From Micromonospora profundi (GTDB taxonomy: Bacteria > Actinomycetota > Actinomycetes > Mycobacteriales > Micromonosporaceae), in NCBI RefSeq assembly GCF_011927785.1, contig NZ_JAATJK010000001.1:6869451-6933450 (forward strand): a stretch of DNA of 64,000 nt, given 5' to 3'. Positions 36,655-44,296 of this stretch are shown here, in pieces. A model generated the notes under the pieces. It worked only from the letters and a program-made list of their open reading frames with translations, ran no database searches and was not told the DNA's origin. A program made the translations under genes and the position numbers. How positions within the stretch are numbered: position 1 is the first letter of the stretch; each line of letters starts with the position of its first letter.

Positions 36655-37572
36655 GTGACGACGCTGCCCGACCGCCGCCTGCTGCTGGTCCACGCGCACC
36701 CTGACGACGAGTCGATCGGCACCGGCTCGACGATGGCCCACTACGCCGAGGCCGGCGCACACGTCACGCTCGTGACCTGCACCCTCGGCGAGGAGGGCGA
36801 GATCCACGTACCGGCTCTGTCGCAGCTCGCCGCCGCCGAGGCCGACCAGCTGGGCGGCTACCGGATCGCCGAGCTGGCCGCCGCCTGCGCCGCGCTCGGC
36901 GTCACCGACCACCGCTTCCTCGGCGGCGCCGGCCGCTACCGCGACTCCGGCATGATGGGCCTCGCCACCAACCAGCACCCCCGCGCCTTCTGGCAGGCCG
37001 ACCTCGACGAGGCCGCCGGGCACCTGGTGGAGATCATGCGGGAGGTACGCCCGCAGGTGCTGATCACGTACGACCCGAACGGCTTCTACGGCCACCCGGA
37101 CCACATCCAGGCGCACCGGGTGGCGATGCGCGCTGTCGAACTGGCAGCCGCTGAGGGCTGCGCGCCGCTGAAGGTCTACTGGACGGCCATGCCGCTGAGC
37201 GTGCTGGAAGCCGGCCTGACGCACTTCGCCGAGTCCTCCGACAACCCGTTCGCCAACATCAAGGATGCCGCCGAGCTGCCCTTCGGCACCCCTGACGACC
37301 AGATCGCCGCGCGGATCGACGGCACGGACCAGCACACCGCCAAGGAAGCGGCGATGCGGGCGCATGCAACCCAGATCCCGGCGACCTCGTGGCTCTACTC
37401 GATCGCCGGCAACTTCGGTGGCGAGTTCATGGGGGTGGAGTTCTTCACCCTCGCAGTCGGCGAGAAGGGTCCCGGCACCGGCCCGTACGGCTGGGAGGAC
37501 GACCTGTTCGCCGGGCTGCCCGAGGAGGCCGGCCCGGATCGGTCGCCGGTCGCGGCAGCCGGCCTCCGGTGA
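36655..37572 (+). CDS. mshB: N-acetyl-GlcN-Ins deacetylase, mycothiol biosynthesis
   Basis: 305 residues, the MshB length. [16 protein letters not shown] supplies zinc ligands His15 and Asp18 and the general-base Asp17; the third ligand is in [14 protein letters not shown]. MshB removes acetate from 1-O-(2-acetamido-2-deoxy-glucopyranosyl)-myo-inositol, the second dedicated step of mycothiol synthesis. The Mca paralogue is less likely given length and the [16 protein letters not shown] segment. The stop overlaps the next start (GTGA). Confidence 0.93.
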   Translation: MTTLPDRRLLLVHAHPDDESIGTGSTMAHYAEAGAHVTLVTCTLGEEGEIHVPALSQLAAAEADQLGGYRIAELAAACAALGVTDHRFLGGAGRYRDSGMMGLATNQHPRAFWQADLDEAAGHLVEIMREVRPQVLITYDPNGFYGHPDHIQAHRVAMRAVELAAAEGCAPLKVYWTAMPLSVLEAGLTHFAESSDNPFANIKDAAELPFGTPDDQIAARIDGTDQHTAKEAAMRAHATQIPATSWLYSIAGNFGGEFMGVEFFTLAVGEKGPGTGPYGWEDDLFAGLPEEAGPDRSPVAAAGLR

Positions 37573-38024
37573 CCCTGCCCGCCGCCCCGGTGCCGGTCGT
37601 GGAGTACCAGGAGACCCCGCCCGAGGCGGGGCCGCCGCCGCGACTGCTGGATCTGGGCCTTCGACTGACCGGCGGGATCGTCGCGGTGGTGGCCGGTGTG
37701 GTGACCGGCGTGCTGGAGTTGCTGCTCGCCACGTTCCGCATCGGCGGCCAGCTTGTCGGTGTCTCGGTTGTGCTCGCCATCGGCGCGAACATCGCGCTGA
37801 GCTGGTTCGCGCACGAGGCAGTCGGTCGCCGGTGGGCGGTGGCGCTGCCGGCCGTACCGTGGTTTGCCCTGATGGCGGTGGCAGCGGTCCGCACCAGCGA
37901 GGGCGACCTCCTGTTGGCCGGCGACAACTGGGTCGGCCTGGCCATGATCGTGGCCGGCGCGATGACCTTCGCCGTGATGGGCTTCCGGCAGATCCTCGCT
38001 CCACCTCCCAGCCCTGGCGGCTGA
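37569..38024 (+). CDS. Small membrane protein coupled to mshB (DUF6113-like)
   Basis: 151 residues with four membrane segments ([77 protein letters not shown]) and a Pro-rich N-terminus. GTG overlaps the mshB stop, so the two are translationally coupled, as seen beside mshB in other actinobacteria. Function unknown. Confidence 0.75.
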   Translation: MTLPAAPVPVVEYQETPPEAGPPPRLLDLGLRLTGGIVAVVAGVVTGVLELLLATFRIGGQLVGVSVVLAIGANIALSWFAHEAVGRRWAVALPAVPWFALMAVAAVRTSEGDLLLAGDNWVGLAMIVAGAMTFAVMGFRQILAPPPSPGG

Positions 38025-38029
38025 TGACG

Positions 38030-38047
38030 CCACCCATGTGTGGGTGG
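38030..38047 (+). terminator. Hairpin after the mshB operon
   Basis: CCACCCA, loop TGTG, TGGGTGG form a perfect 7-bp stem 6 bases after the stop, followed by an AT-rich TAGATATT. Confidence 0.55.
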
Positions 38048-38105
38048 TAGATATTCCTGCCAGGGAAGCGGCCCCGCGACGGGGCGTACGGCAGGAGGTC
38101 GTCCG

Positions 38106-38570
38106 ATGGACAGACGGTGGCGTGACGTCGGCGTGCTGGCGGGAGCGTTGTTCGCGGTCAACGTCGTCGCCCGACTGGTCACGCGGTTCGGTTTCGACGG
38201 CGACGACGCCGCAGCCGACCGGGTGTCGCTTGTGATGTTCCTGCTGATCGGCCTGATCCTGGCCGTGGTCGCCTTCCGCTGGGGGTGCCGCCGGCCGCTG
38301 GGCAGCTGGGCGGGCGACGTCGTCGTCGTGGTGCTGGTGGCGATGACGCTTACCGTGCTGGTCGGGCCGTTGCTTGTCGGCCACAACCCGTTCGCCGGTG
38401 GCGCCGGCACGTTCTTCGCCCAGATCTGGCTCTACCTGCTCGCCACCGGTGCCGGGACGCTTGTCGGCTACCTGGTCGCCACAGCCCTGGGTCGTGACTA
38501 CCGCTCCCAGCAGCTCAAGCGGTTCGCCGAGGTCAAGGCCGCCAAGCCGCGCCGCGTCGTGCGCCGCTGA
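38106..38570 (+). CDS. Four-segment membrane protein, hypothetical
   Basis: 154 residues. About four membrane segments (GVLAGALFAVNVVARLVTRF, VSLVMFLLIGLILAVVAF, VVVVVLVAMTLTVLVGPLL, FFAQIWLYLLATGAGTLVGYL) and a basic C-terminal tail (RRVVRR). The ATG has GGCAGGAGG upstream. No family recognised. Convergent with the acetyltransferase downstream. Confidence 0.7.
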   Translation: MDRRWRDVGVLAGALFAVNVVARLVTRFGFDGDDAAADRVSLVMFLLIGLILAVVAFRWGCRRPLGSWAGDVVVVVLVAMTLTVLVGPLLVGHNPFAGGAGTFFAQIWLYLLATGAGTLVGYLVATALGRDYRSQQLKRFAEVKAAKPRRVVRR

Positions 38571-38592
38571 CCGCCGCCAAACTGGTCGGAGG

Positions 38593-39720
38593 TCAGTGCG
38601 GGGCGACCCGGGTCAGGTACGTGTGGTGCGTGGTGAACCCGAGCCGTCGATAGAGCGCCACTGCGGCAGTGTTGCGCTGCTCCACCTGGAGGAACGCGTG
38701 CGTCGCTCCCGCCGATGACCCCCATTCGGCGAGCGCGTCGATCACGCGGCGGGCCAGCCCCTGCCGGCGTACGGCTGGGAGCACCTCGATCAGGCTGAGG
38801 CCCAACCAGCGCCCCTGGCCGGTCACCGTGCCCCGGCCGATCGCCACGAGCGTGCCGTGGGCGTACACGTGGGCGAAGCGGACCTGGTCCACGGCGGTGA
38901 GTACGTGTCGGGCGGCGTCCGGCAGGCCGCCCTTGCGACCGGCGGCGATGGCGAGCCATTCCTCGGTCGGCGCGGTCGCCAACTCGACGACAGCGTCGCC
39001 CAGCCCACCGACGTCCCCATCCGCGCGGTGCTGCCCGTCGCCATCCGCGCGGTGCCGCCCGTCGCCATCTGCGGGGTTCCGCCCGTGGTCCGCGCCGTCC
39101 AGCGCGGGCCCGCCGTCCGCACCGCTCTGCGCAAGCTCGTCGTCCCGGCCTTCCGCACCGGACGTGTCGCCTTTTTTGGGGGCGGCGACGGATGGCAGGG
39201 GCAGCGGCGCGGTCTGGACGAGTGTCGGCGGGCGGGTGGTCCAGCCTCGGACGTCCAGTTCGGCACCGACGGGCGCGGCGAGCGGCAGCGGCGTGTTGAT
39301 GATCGCCGGTTGGCCCTGCTCGGCGTACCACTGCTCGACAGCGTCCACGGCGGCGGGCAGCGGACGGTCCGGGTCGCCGATCGGCAGTGCCGAGTTGGCG
39401 CGGCCGGTCCAGCCCTCGGCCGAGCGCAGCAGCCATTCGCCGAGCTGGCCCCGGGTGGGCGCGGGCCAGGCTTCGTCGGCGGCCCGTTCGAGCGCCACCA
39501 CCGCTGCGGCGGTTGGCCTGCGGGTCGGCGGTACGCGCTTGGCCCGGTGCACCTGCGCCACCGGCACTCTCAGATTGCCCTTTGCGGTGGCAAGCGTGAG
39601 ATGGGTCTCGCTCAACTCCACCAGCTCACCGAGGGCATCGGAGAACAGCGGGCGACCTTCGCGAATCCCCACAATACGGCGGACCACGATACGGTGTCCC
39701 ACATCCTGCTGTCGGAGCAC
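38593..39720 (-). CDS. GNAT acetyltransferase with an N-terminal domain and repeat linker
   Basis: 375 residues. The C-terminal GNAT domain (about 240-375) has LSLIEVLPAVRRQGLARRVID and QVEQRNTAAVALYRRLGF. The N-terminal 60 residues (MLRQQDVGHRIVVRRIV, RPLFSDALGELVELSETHLTL) form a small beta-domain seen in actinobacterial GNATs that lie next to ferredoxin and DapC genes. Between them is a linker containing three 8-residue repeats (HRADGDGx). Substrate unknown. Divergent from fdxA. Confidence 0.85.
   Translation of the reverse strand: MLRQQDVGHRIVVRRIVGIREGRPLFSDALGELVELSETHLTLATAKGNLRVPVAQVHRAKRVPPTRRPTAAAVVALERAADEAWPAPTRGQLGEWLLRSAEGWTGRANSALPIGDPDRPLPAAVDAVEQWYAEQGQPAIINTPLPLAAPVGAELDVRGWTTRPPTLVQTAPLPLPSVAAPKKGDTSGAEGRDDELAQSGADGGPALDGADHGRNPADGDGRHRADGDGQHRADGDVGGLGDAVVELATAPTEEWLAIAAGRKGGLPDAARHVLTAVDQVRFAHVYAHGTLVAIGRGTVTGQGRWLGLSLIEVLPAVRRQGLARRVIDALAEWGSSAGATHAFLQVEQRNTAAVALYRRLGFTTHHTYLTRVAPH
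39017..39088 (-). repeat. Three 24-bp tandem repeats in the GNAT linker
   Basis: Units at 39017-39040, 39041-39064 and 39065-39088 are near-identical and encode degenerate ADGD-(G)-xH-R octapeptides. The third copy has drifted. Confidence 0.85.
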
Positions 39721-39799
39721 GATCGACCCCCTCCCCGGCGAGATACTAGGCTCTTACCGTCGCGGGAGATCGCGGCGCGTCTTGCGGAGGAGAAGACCG

Positions 39800-40126
39800 G
39801 TGACCTACATCATCGCCGAGCCGTGCGTGGATGTGCTCGACAAGGCATGCATCGAGGAATGCCCGGTCGACTGCATTTACGAGGGCAACCGGATGCTCTA
39901 CATCCACCCCGACGAGTGCGTCGACTGCGGTGCCTGTGAGCCTGTCTGCCCCGTGGAGGCGATCTTCTACGAGGACGACGTCCCGGAGCAGTGGAAGGAC
40001 TACACGGGCGCCAACTACGAGTTCTTCGAGGACCTGGGCTCGCCCGGTGGCGCTTCGAAGGTCGGCAAGGTGGAGAAGGACGCCACGTTCGTCGCCGCGC
40101 AGCCGCCGCGCGGCGAGGGCCACTGA
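39800..40126 (+). CDS. fdxA: 7Fe ferredoxin
   Basis: 108 residues. Cys9, Cys17, Cys21 and Cys25 (CVDVLDKACIEECPVDC) and the second set Cys40, Cys43, Cys46, Cys50 (CVDCGACEPVC) match the [3Fe-4S]/[4Fe-4S] FdxA type. It carries electrons, for example to cytochromes P450. GTG at 39800 has GGAGGAGA upstream. Its stop overlaps the dapC start, the order also seen in mycobacteria (fdxC-dapC). Confidence 0.95.
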   Translation: MTYIIAEPCVDVLDKACIEECPVDCIYEGNRMLYIHPDECVDCGACEPVCPVEAIFYEDDVPEQWKDYTGANYEFFEDLGSPGGASKVGKVEKDATFVAAQPPRGEGH

Positions 40127-41229
40127 ACCGGCCCGCGCCGGTCTCGTCGCGGCTGCCCGAGTTCACCTGGGACACCCTGGACGCCGCGGCCACCCTGGCC
40201 GCGGCGCATCCGGAGGGCCTGATCAACCTCTCAATGGGTACGCCTGTCGACCCGGTACCCGAGGTGATCCGTCAGGCGCTCGCAGACGCGTCCGACGCTC
40301 CCGGCTACCCGCTGACCGCCGGCACTCCGGTGCTGCGTGACGCGATCGCGGCCTGGGTGGCCCGCGCCTGTGGTGCCGGGGTCGACGGGCTCGGCGTGTT
40401 GCCGACCATCGGCTCCAAGGAGCTGGTCGCCTGGCTGCCCACACTGCTGGGCATCGGCCCGGGCGACGTGGTGGTGGTGCCGTCGATCGCGTACCCCACG
40501 TATGAGGACGGGGCTCGACTGGCCGGTGCCACAGTGGTCCGCGCCGACTCGCTCACAGCTGTCGGGCCGACCTCCCGCGTCCGGTTGGTGTGGGTCAACT
40601 CGCCGGGCAACCCGACCGGGCAGGTGCTGCCCGCGGCGCACCTGCGCAAGGTTGTCGACTGGGCTCGTGAGCGCGGCGCGGTTGTCGCCAGCGACGAGTG
40701 CTACCTGCCGCTGGGCTGGTCCGCCGATCCGGTCTCGGTGCTGTCCCCGCAGGTCTGCGGCGGTGACTACGCCAACGTGCTCGCCGTGCACTCGCTGTCC
40801 AAGCGGTCCAACCTCGCCGGCTACCGGGCCGGGTTCGTGGCCGGTGACCCGGCGCTTGTCGCCGAGCTGTTGAAGGTCCGCAAACACGCCGGCATGATCG
40901 TGCCCGCGCCGGTGCAGGCCGCCATGGTGGCCGCCCTGCGGGACGAGCAGCACGCCGCCGAGCAGCGCGAGCGCTACCGCGCGCGACGTGAGGTGCTGAC
41001 CGCCGCGTTCACCGGCGCCGGCTTCACGATCGAGCACTCGGAGGCCGGCCTCTACCTCTGGCTCACGCGGGACGAGGACTGCTGGGCGACCGTCGACTGG
41101 CTGGCCCGGCGCGGCATCCTGGTCGCGGCCGGCGTCTTCTACGGTCCCACCGCCCAGCGGTACGTCCGGGTGGCGCTCACCGAGTCCGACGAGCACGTCG
41201 CCGCGGTCGCCGACCGGCTCCGGGCCTGA
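40123..41229 (+). CDS. dapC: N-succinyldiaminopimelate aminotransferase DapC, probable CTG start
   Basis: 368 residues. PLP-dependent class I/II aminotransferase: NSPGNPTGQ, VASDECYLPLGW and HSLSKRSNLAGYRAGF with PLP-binding Lys227. It aminates N-succinyl-2-amino-6-oxopimelate in the succinylase route to diaminopimelate and lysine. No ATG, GTG or TTG lies between the fdxA stop and the conserved RLPEFTWDTLDAA segment. A CTG overlapping the fdxA stop (CTGA), with GAGGG 3 bases upstream, is the best start. Neighbours tyrA and fdxA, and dapD/dapE nearby, support the assignment. Confidence 0.9.
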   Translation: MNRPAPVSSRLPEFTWDTLDAAATLAAAHPEGLINLSMGTPVDPVPEVIRQALADASDAPGYPLTAGTPVLRDAIAAWVARACGAGVDGLGVLPTIGSKELVAWLPTLLGIGPGDVVVVPSIAYPTYEDGARLAGATVVRADSLTAVGPTSRVRLVWVNSPGNPTGQVLPAAHLRKVVDWARERGAVVASDECYLPLGWSADPVSVLSPQVCGGDYANVLAVHSLSKRSNLAGYRAGFVAGDPALVAELLKVRKHAGMIVPAPVQAAMVAALRDEQHAAEQRERYRARREVLTAAFTGAGFTIEHSEAGLYLWLTRDEDCWATVDWLARRGILVAAGVFYGPTAQRYVRVALTESDEHVAAVADRLRA

Positions 41230-41245
41230 CCCGGGGCGGCCGGCG

Positions 41246-42274
41246 ATGACCGACGGCACGACCGGGCGGTACGCCGGAGTGCGGGCGGCGGTGCTCGGCA
41301 CCGGCCTGATCGGCGGTTCGGTGCTGCTGCGCCTCGCCGACGCCGGCCTGGACGTGGCCGGCTGGGACCCGGACCCGGTGACACGGGAACGGGCCCGGGA
41401 GCGCGGGTTGACGGCCCCTGAGACGGTCGAGCAGGCCGTCGCCGGTCGGGACGTGGTCTTCCTCTGCGGCCCGCTACCCACACTGCCCCGGACGCTGGCA
41501 CAGGTGGCCGAACTGACAGCGCCGGGTTGTGTGCTGACCGACGTCGGCAGCACCAAGGCTGAGGTGGCCGAGGCGGCCGACCGTCTCGGGTTCACCGACC
41601 GGTTCGTCCCCGGGCACCCGATGGCCGGCGCGGAGTCCGCCGGCCTGACGGCCGCCTCAACGACACTCCTCGCTGGCGCGGCCTGGGTGCTCTGTCCGGC
41701 GCCGGGCCCCGCGACGCTCGCCTTCCGCTGGCTGACCGGTCTGCTGGTGGAGGTGTTCGGTGCCCGGGTGGTGCCGATGTCCGCGCCGGAGCACGACTCG
41801 GTTGCCGCGCTCGCCTCGCACGTGCCGCACCTGCTGGCCGGTGCGCTGGCCGGGGCGGTCCAGCGGTCGCCGCTGCGGGACGCCGTGCTGGCGCTTGCCG
41901 CGGGCAGCTTCACCGACGGCACCCGGGTCGCCGGCACGCCGGCTGAGCGGACCGCGAACATGCTGCTCGGCAACCGTGACCGGGTGCTGCACGAGTTGGC
42001 CGAGGTGCGCGAACTCCTGGATGAGCTTGCCGCCGCGCTGCGGGCCGGCGACGCGCCGGCCCTGACCGGCGGGTACGCGGAGGCGCGGGCTGCCCGATCC
42101 GCGCTGCGCGACCGCCGGTTCGTCGATCTGGAGCAGGCTTTCCCGGCCGATGGTGACCATGCCGCCGAGGTGGCCTGGCTGTGCGGGTTGGGCGCGGCGG
42201 GCGGGCACCTGACCGACTGCCGGATCGACTCGGGTGCCGTCTCCTACACCGCGTGGCGGCCGGCGGCTGACTAG
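41246..42274 (+). CDS. tyrA: Prephenate dehydrogenase
   Basis: 342 residues. The N-terminal NAD-binding domain has AAVLGTGLIGGSVLLRLADAG; catalytic-domain motifs are GCVLTDVGSTKAEV, PGHPMAGAESAG and SHVPHLLAGALAGA. It oxidatively decarboxylates prephenate to 4-hydroxyphenylpyruvate (or arogenate to tyrosine). No ACT domain is evident. It starts 16 bases after dapC and is probably cotranscribed. Confidence 0.92.
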   Translation: MTDGTTGRYAGVRAAVLGTGLIGGSVLLRLADAGLDVAGWDPDPVTRERARERGLTAPETVEQAVAGRDVVFLCGPLPTLPRTLAQVAELTAPGCVLTDVGSTKAEVAEAADRLGFTDRFVPGHPMAGAESAGLTAASTTLLAGAAWVLCPAPGPATLAFRWLTGLLVEVFGARVVPMSAPEHDSVAALASHVPHLLAGALAGAVQRSPLRDAVLALAAGSFTDGTRVAGTPAERTANMLLGNRDRVLHELAEVRELLDELAAALRAGDAPALTGGYAEARAARSALRDRRFVDLEQAFPADGDHAAEVAWLCGLGAAGGHLTDCRIDSGAVSYTAWRPAAD

Positions 42275-42277
42275 GCT
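42272..42277 (+). promoter_or_regulatory. -10 element (TAGGCT) overlapping the tyrA stop
   Basis: TAGGCT includes the tyrA stop codon TAG and ends 7 bases before the next ATG, consistent with a leaderless transcript for the SIMPL gene. Confidence 0.4.
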
Positions 42278-42284
42278 GACAGTC

Positions 42285-42935
42285 ATGGCGACGGACGGCC
42301 CGGTGGTGCAGGTACGCGGTGAGGCACACCAGGAGGTACCGCCCGAGCTGGCCCGTTTCGCTGTCACCGTGACGGCCCGCGACAAGGACCGGGAAGCGAC
42401 GCTGGCCCGGCTGGCCGAACGGGCCGCCGCCGTGCGGGTGCTGCTGGACGGCGCGGAGCCGGCGGTGGCCCGGCGGGAGACCGGTGACCTGCGGGTCCGG
42501 CCGGAAACCCGACGCTCGGGCGAGCGCGTGGTGGCCTGGCACGGCAGCGTCACCACCACTGTCACGGTCACCGACTTCACCGCGCTGGGTGAGCTGATGC
42601 TCCGCCTGGCCGACCAGGACCAGGTCGAGGTGGCCGGGCCCTGGTGGGAACTGCGCCCCGACAGCCCCGCGTATCGCGCGGCACGGCACGCCGCGATCAG
42701 TGACGCGCTGCTGCGCGCCAGGGAGTACGCCGAGGCGCTCGGCGCCCGGGTCACCGCGCTGATCGAGCTGGCCGACACCGGAGCGATGGACCGGCCGATG
42801 TTCGCCCGCGCGGCGTTCGAGGTCGGTGACGGCGGAGGTGGCGGTGTGCCGGATCTGGAGCTGGACCCGCAGCCGCAGACAGTGCAGGCGGCCGTGCAGG
42901 CGCGGTTCACGATCAGCGAACCGGTGCTGGGCTGA
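42285..42935 (+). CDS. SIMPL-domain protein
   Basis: 216 residues, one SIMPL (DUF541) domain: VVQVRGEAHQEVPPELARFAVTV near the start, ALLRAREYAEALGARVTALIEL, and the closing VQARFTISEP. Family members (BP26, YggE) are usually exported, but no signal peptide is seen here, suggesting a cytoplasmic version. Its stop overlaps the kinase start (TGATG). Confidence 0.85.
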   Translation: MATDGPVVQVRGEAHQEVPPELARFAVTVTARDKDREATLARLAERAAAVRVLLDGAEPAVARRETGDLRVRPETRRSGERVVAWHGSVTTTVTVTDFTALGELMLRLADQDQVEVAGPWWELRPDSPAYRAARHAAISDALLRAREYAEALGARVTALIELADTGAMDRPMFARAAFEVGDGGGGGVPDLELDPQPQTVQAAVQARFTISEPVLG

Positions 42936-43582
42936 TGACCCCGGCGCGGGTGCTGGCCTTCGACGAGCTGGTGGCGCGGGCGCGGGACCTGGCCGACGCC
43001 GGTCCGCGTCAGCTGCTCGGCATCACCGGGGCACCCGGTGCCGGCAAGTCCACGCTCGCCGAGCGGATCGTCGCCGAGATCGGGCCGAGCGCGCGGTTGG
43101 TGCCGATGGACGGTTTCCACCTGGCGCAGGCGCAGCTGGCCCGGCTGGGCCGAGCCGACCGCAAGGGCGCGGCCGACACGTTCGACGCCAATGGCTACGT
43201 CTCGCTGCTGCGTCGGCTGCACCGCCTGGAGCCGACATCGGTGTACGCGCCGGAGTTCCGCCGTGAGCTGGAGGAGCCGGTGGCGGGGTCGATCGAGGTG
43301 CCGCCGTCGGTCCGCCTGGTGGTGACCGAGGGCAACTATCTGCTGCTGCCGGACTTCCCGTGGCAGGAGGTCCGGTCGCTGCTGCACGAGGTGTGGTTCC
43401 TCGACCTGGACGCCGAGCTGCGCCTGCGCCGGTTGACAGCCCGGCACGAGGCGTTCGGGCGTTCGCCGGAGGAGGCGCGGGCCTGGGCGTTGGGCAGCGA
43501 CGAGGCCAACACGGCCCTGATCACCCCCACCGCCGATCGTGCCGACCTGGTGGTCCGCCTGCCCGAGCAGCCGGAGGCCTGA
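42935..43582 (+). CDS. Nucleoside/nucleotide kinase-family P-loop protein
   Basis: 215 residues. Walker A is GAPGAGKST (32-40); then PMDGFHLAQAQL, DTFDANGYVSLLRRL, VTEGNYLLLPDFPW and LRRLTARHEAFGRSPEEARAW, matching uridine kinase-like proteins of the YfdG/FrcK group. The substrate, a nucleoside or sugar, is not evident. Translationally coupled to the SIMPL gene. Confidence 0.87.
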   Translation: MTPARVLAFDELVARARDLADAGPRQLLGITGAPGAGKSTLAERIVAEIGPSARLVPMDGFHLAQAQLARLGRADRKGAADTFDANGYVSLLRRLHRLEPTSVYAPEFRRELEEPVAGSIEVPPSVRLVVTEGNYLLLPDFPWQEVRSLLHEVWFLDLDAELRLRRLTARHEAFGRSPEEARAWALGSDEANTALITPTADRADLVVRLPEQPEA

Positions 43583-43598
43583 TCGCCGGCACCGGCTG

Positions 43599-44156
43599 TC
43601 AGGTCAGCTCGCGTACCTGTCGTGCCGGGTTGCCGACGGCTACCACGTTCGCCGGTAGGTCCCGGGTGACCACCGCGCCAGCGCCGACGACGGTGTTCGC
43701 GCCGATCGTCACTCCGGCCAGCACGATCGCGCCACCACCGAGCCAGACGTTGTTCCCGATGGTGATCGGCTTGGCGGCCTCCCACTTGTCGCGCCGTGGC
43801 CCGGGTTCCACCGGGTGGGTGGGGGTGAGCAGCTGCACGTTCGGGCCGACCTGGACGTCCGCGCCGAGGGTGATCGGGGCGACGTCGAGGAAGACCGACT
43901 GGTAGTTGACGAAGCTGCGGGGGCCGATCCGGATCTGCCAGCCGTAGTCGCAGTAGAACGGTGGGCGGACCAAGGTGCCCTCGCCGACCTCGCCGAGCAG
44001 TTCACGCAGCGCCGCGAGGCGCGCCTGCGGATCGGTTGCGGGGTTGGTGTTGAAGCGTTCCATCAGCAGGGCGGCCCGGGCCCTGTCGGCGGTGATCTCC
44101 GGGTCGTCGGCGAGGTACAGCTCGCCGGCCAGCATCTTGTCCTTCATCGAGGTCAC
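43599..44156 (-). CDS. maa: Maltose/galactoside O-acetyltransferase (LbH family)
   Basis: 185 residues. N-terminal MKDKMLAGELYLADDPEI and RFNTNPATDP are typical of Maa/LacA. The left-handed beta-helix hexapeptides start near GPRSFVNYQSVFLDVAPI, with catalytic His in LTPTHPVEPGPRR, and end with GAGAVVTRDLPANVVAVGNPA. It acetylates a sugar hydroxyl using acetyl-CoA. GTG start. Convergent with the kinase gene. Confidence 0.9.
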   Translation of the reverse strand: MTSMKDKMLAGELYLADDPEITADRARAALLMERFNTNPATDPQARLAALRELLGEVGEGTLVRPPFYCDYGWQIRIGPRSFVNYQSVFLDVAPITLGADVQVGPNVQLLTPTHPVEPGPRRDKWEAAKPITIGNNVWLGGGAIVLAGVTIGANTVVGAGAVVTRDLPANVVAVGNPARQVRELT

Positions 44157-44221
44157 GCGGTCGATGATGCCGTCCCTGGTCCGCGACGGTTGTTCAGATC
44201 GTCATATTTGGGACTTCCTTC

Positions 44222-44238
44222 TGCATACTCGGTATGCA
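44222..44238. promoter_or_regulatory. Perfect inverted repeat TGCATAC-TCG-GTATGCA
   Basis: 7-bp perfect arms, 3-base spacer, 59 bases before the subtilase start. A near-identical site, GCATAC-CCG-GTATGT, lies at 50101-50115. The spacing fits a dimeric winged-helix repressor (GntR-like). The regulator is not in the window. Confidence 0.5.
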
Positions 44239-44296
44239 ATTCTGATGACCGTCAATGCGTCTCCCGTGGTAATGACGTTCCATCGAGGAGGATCCG

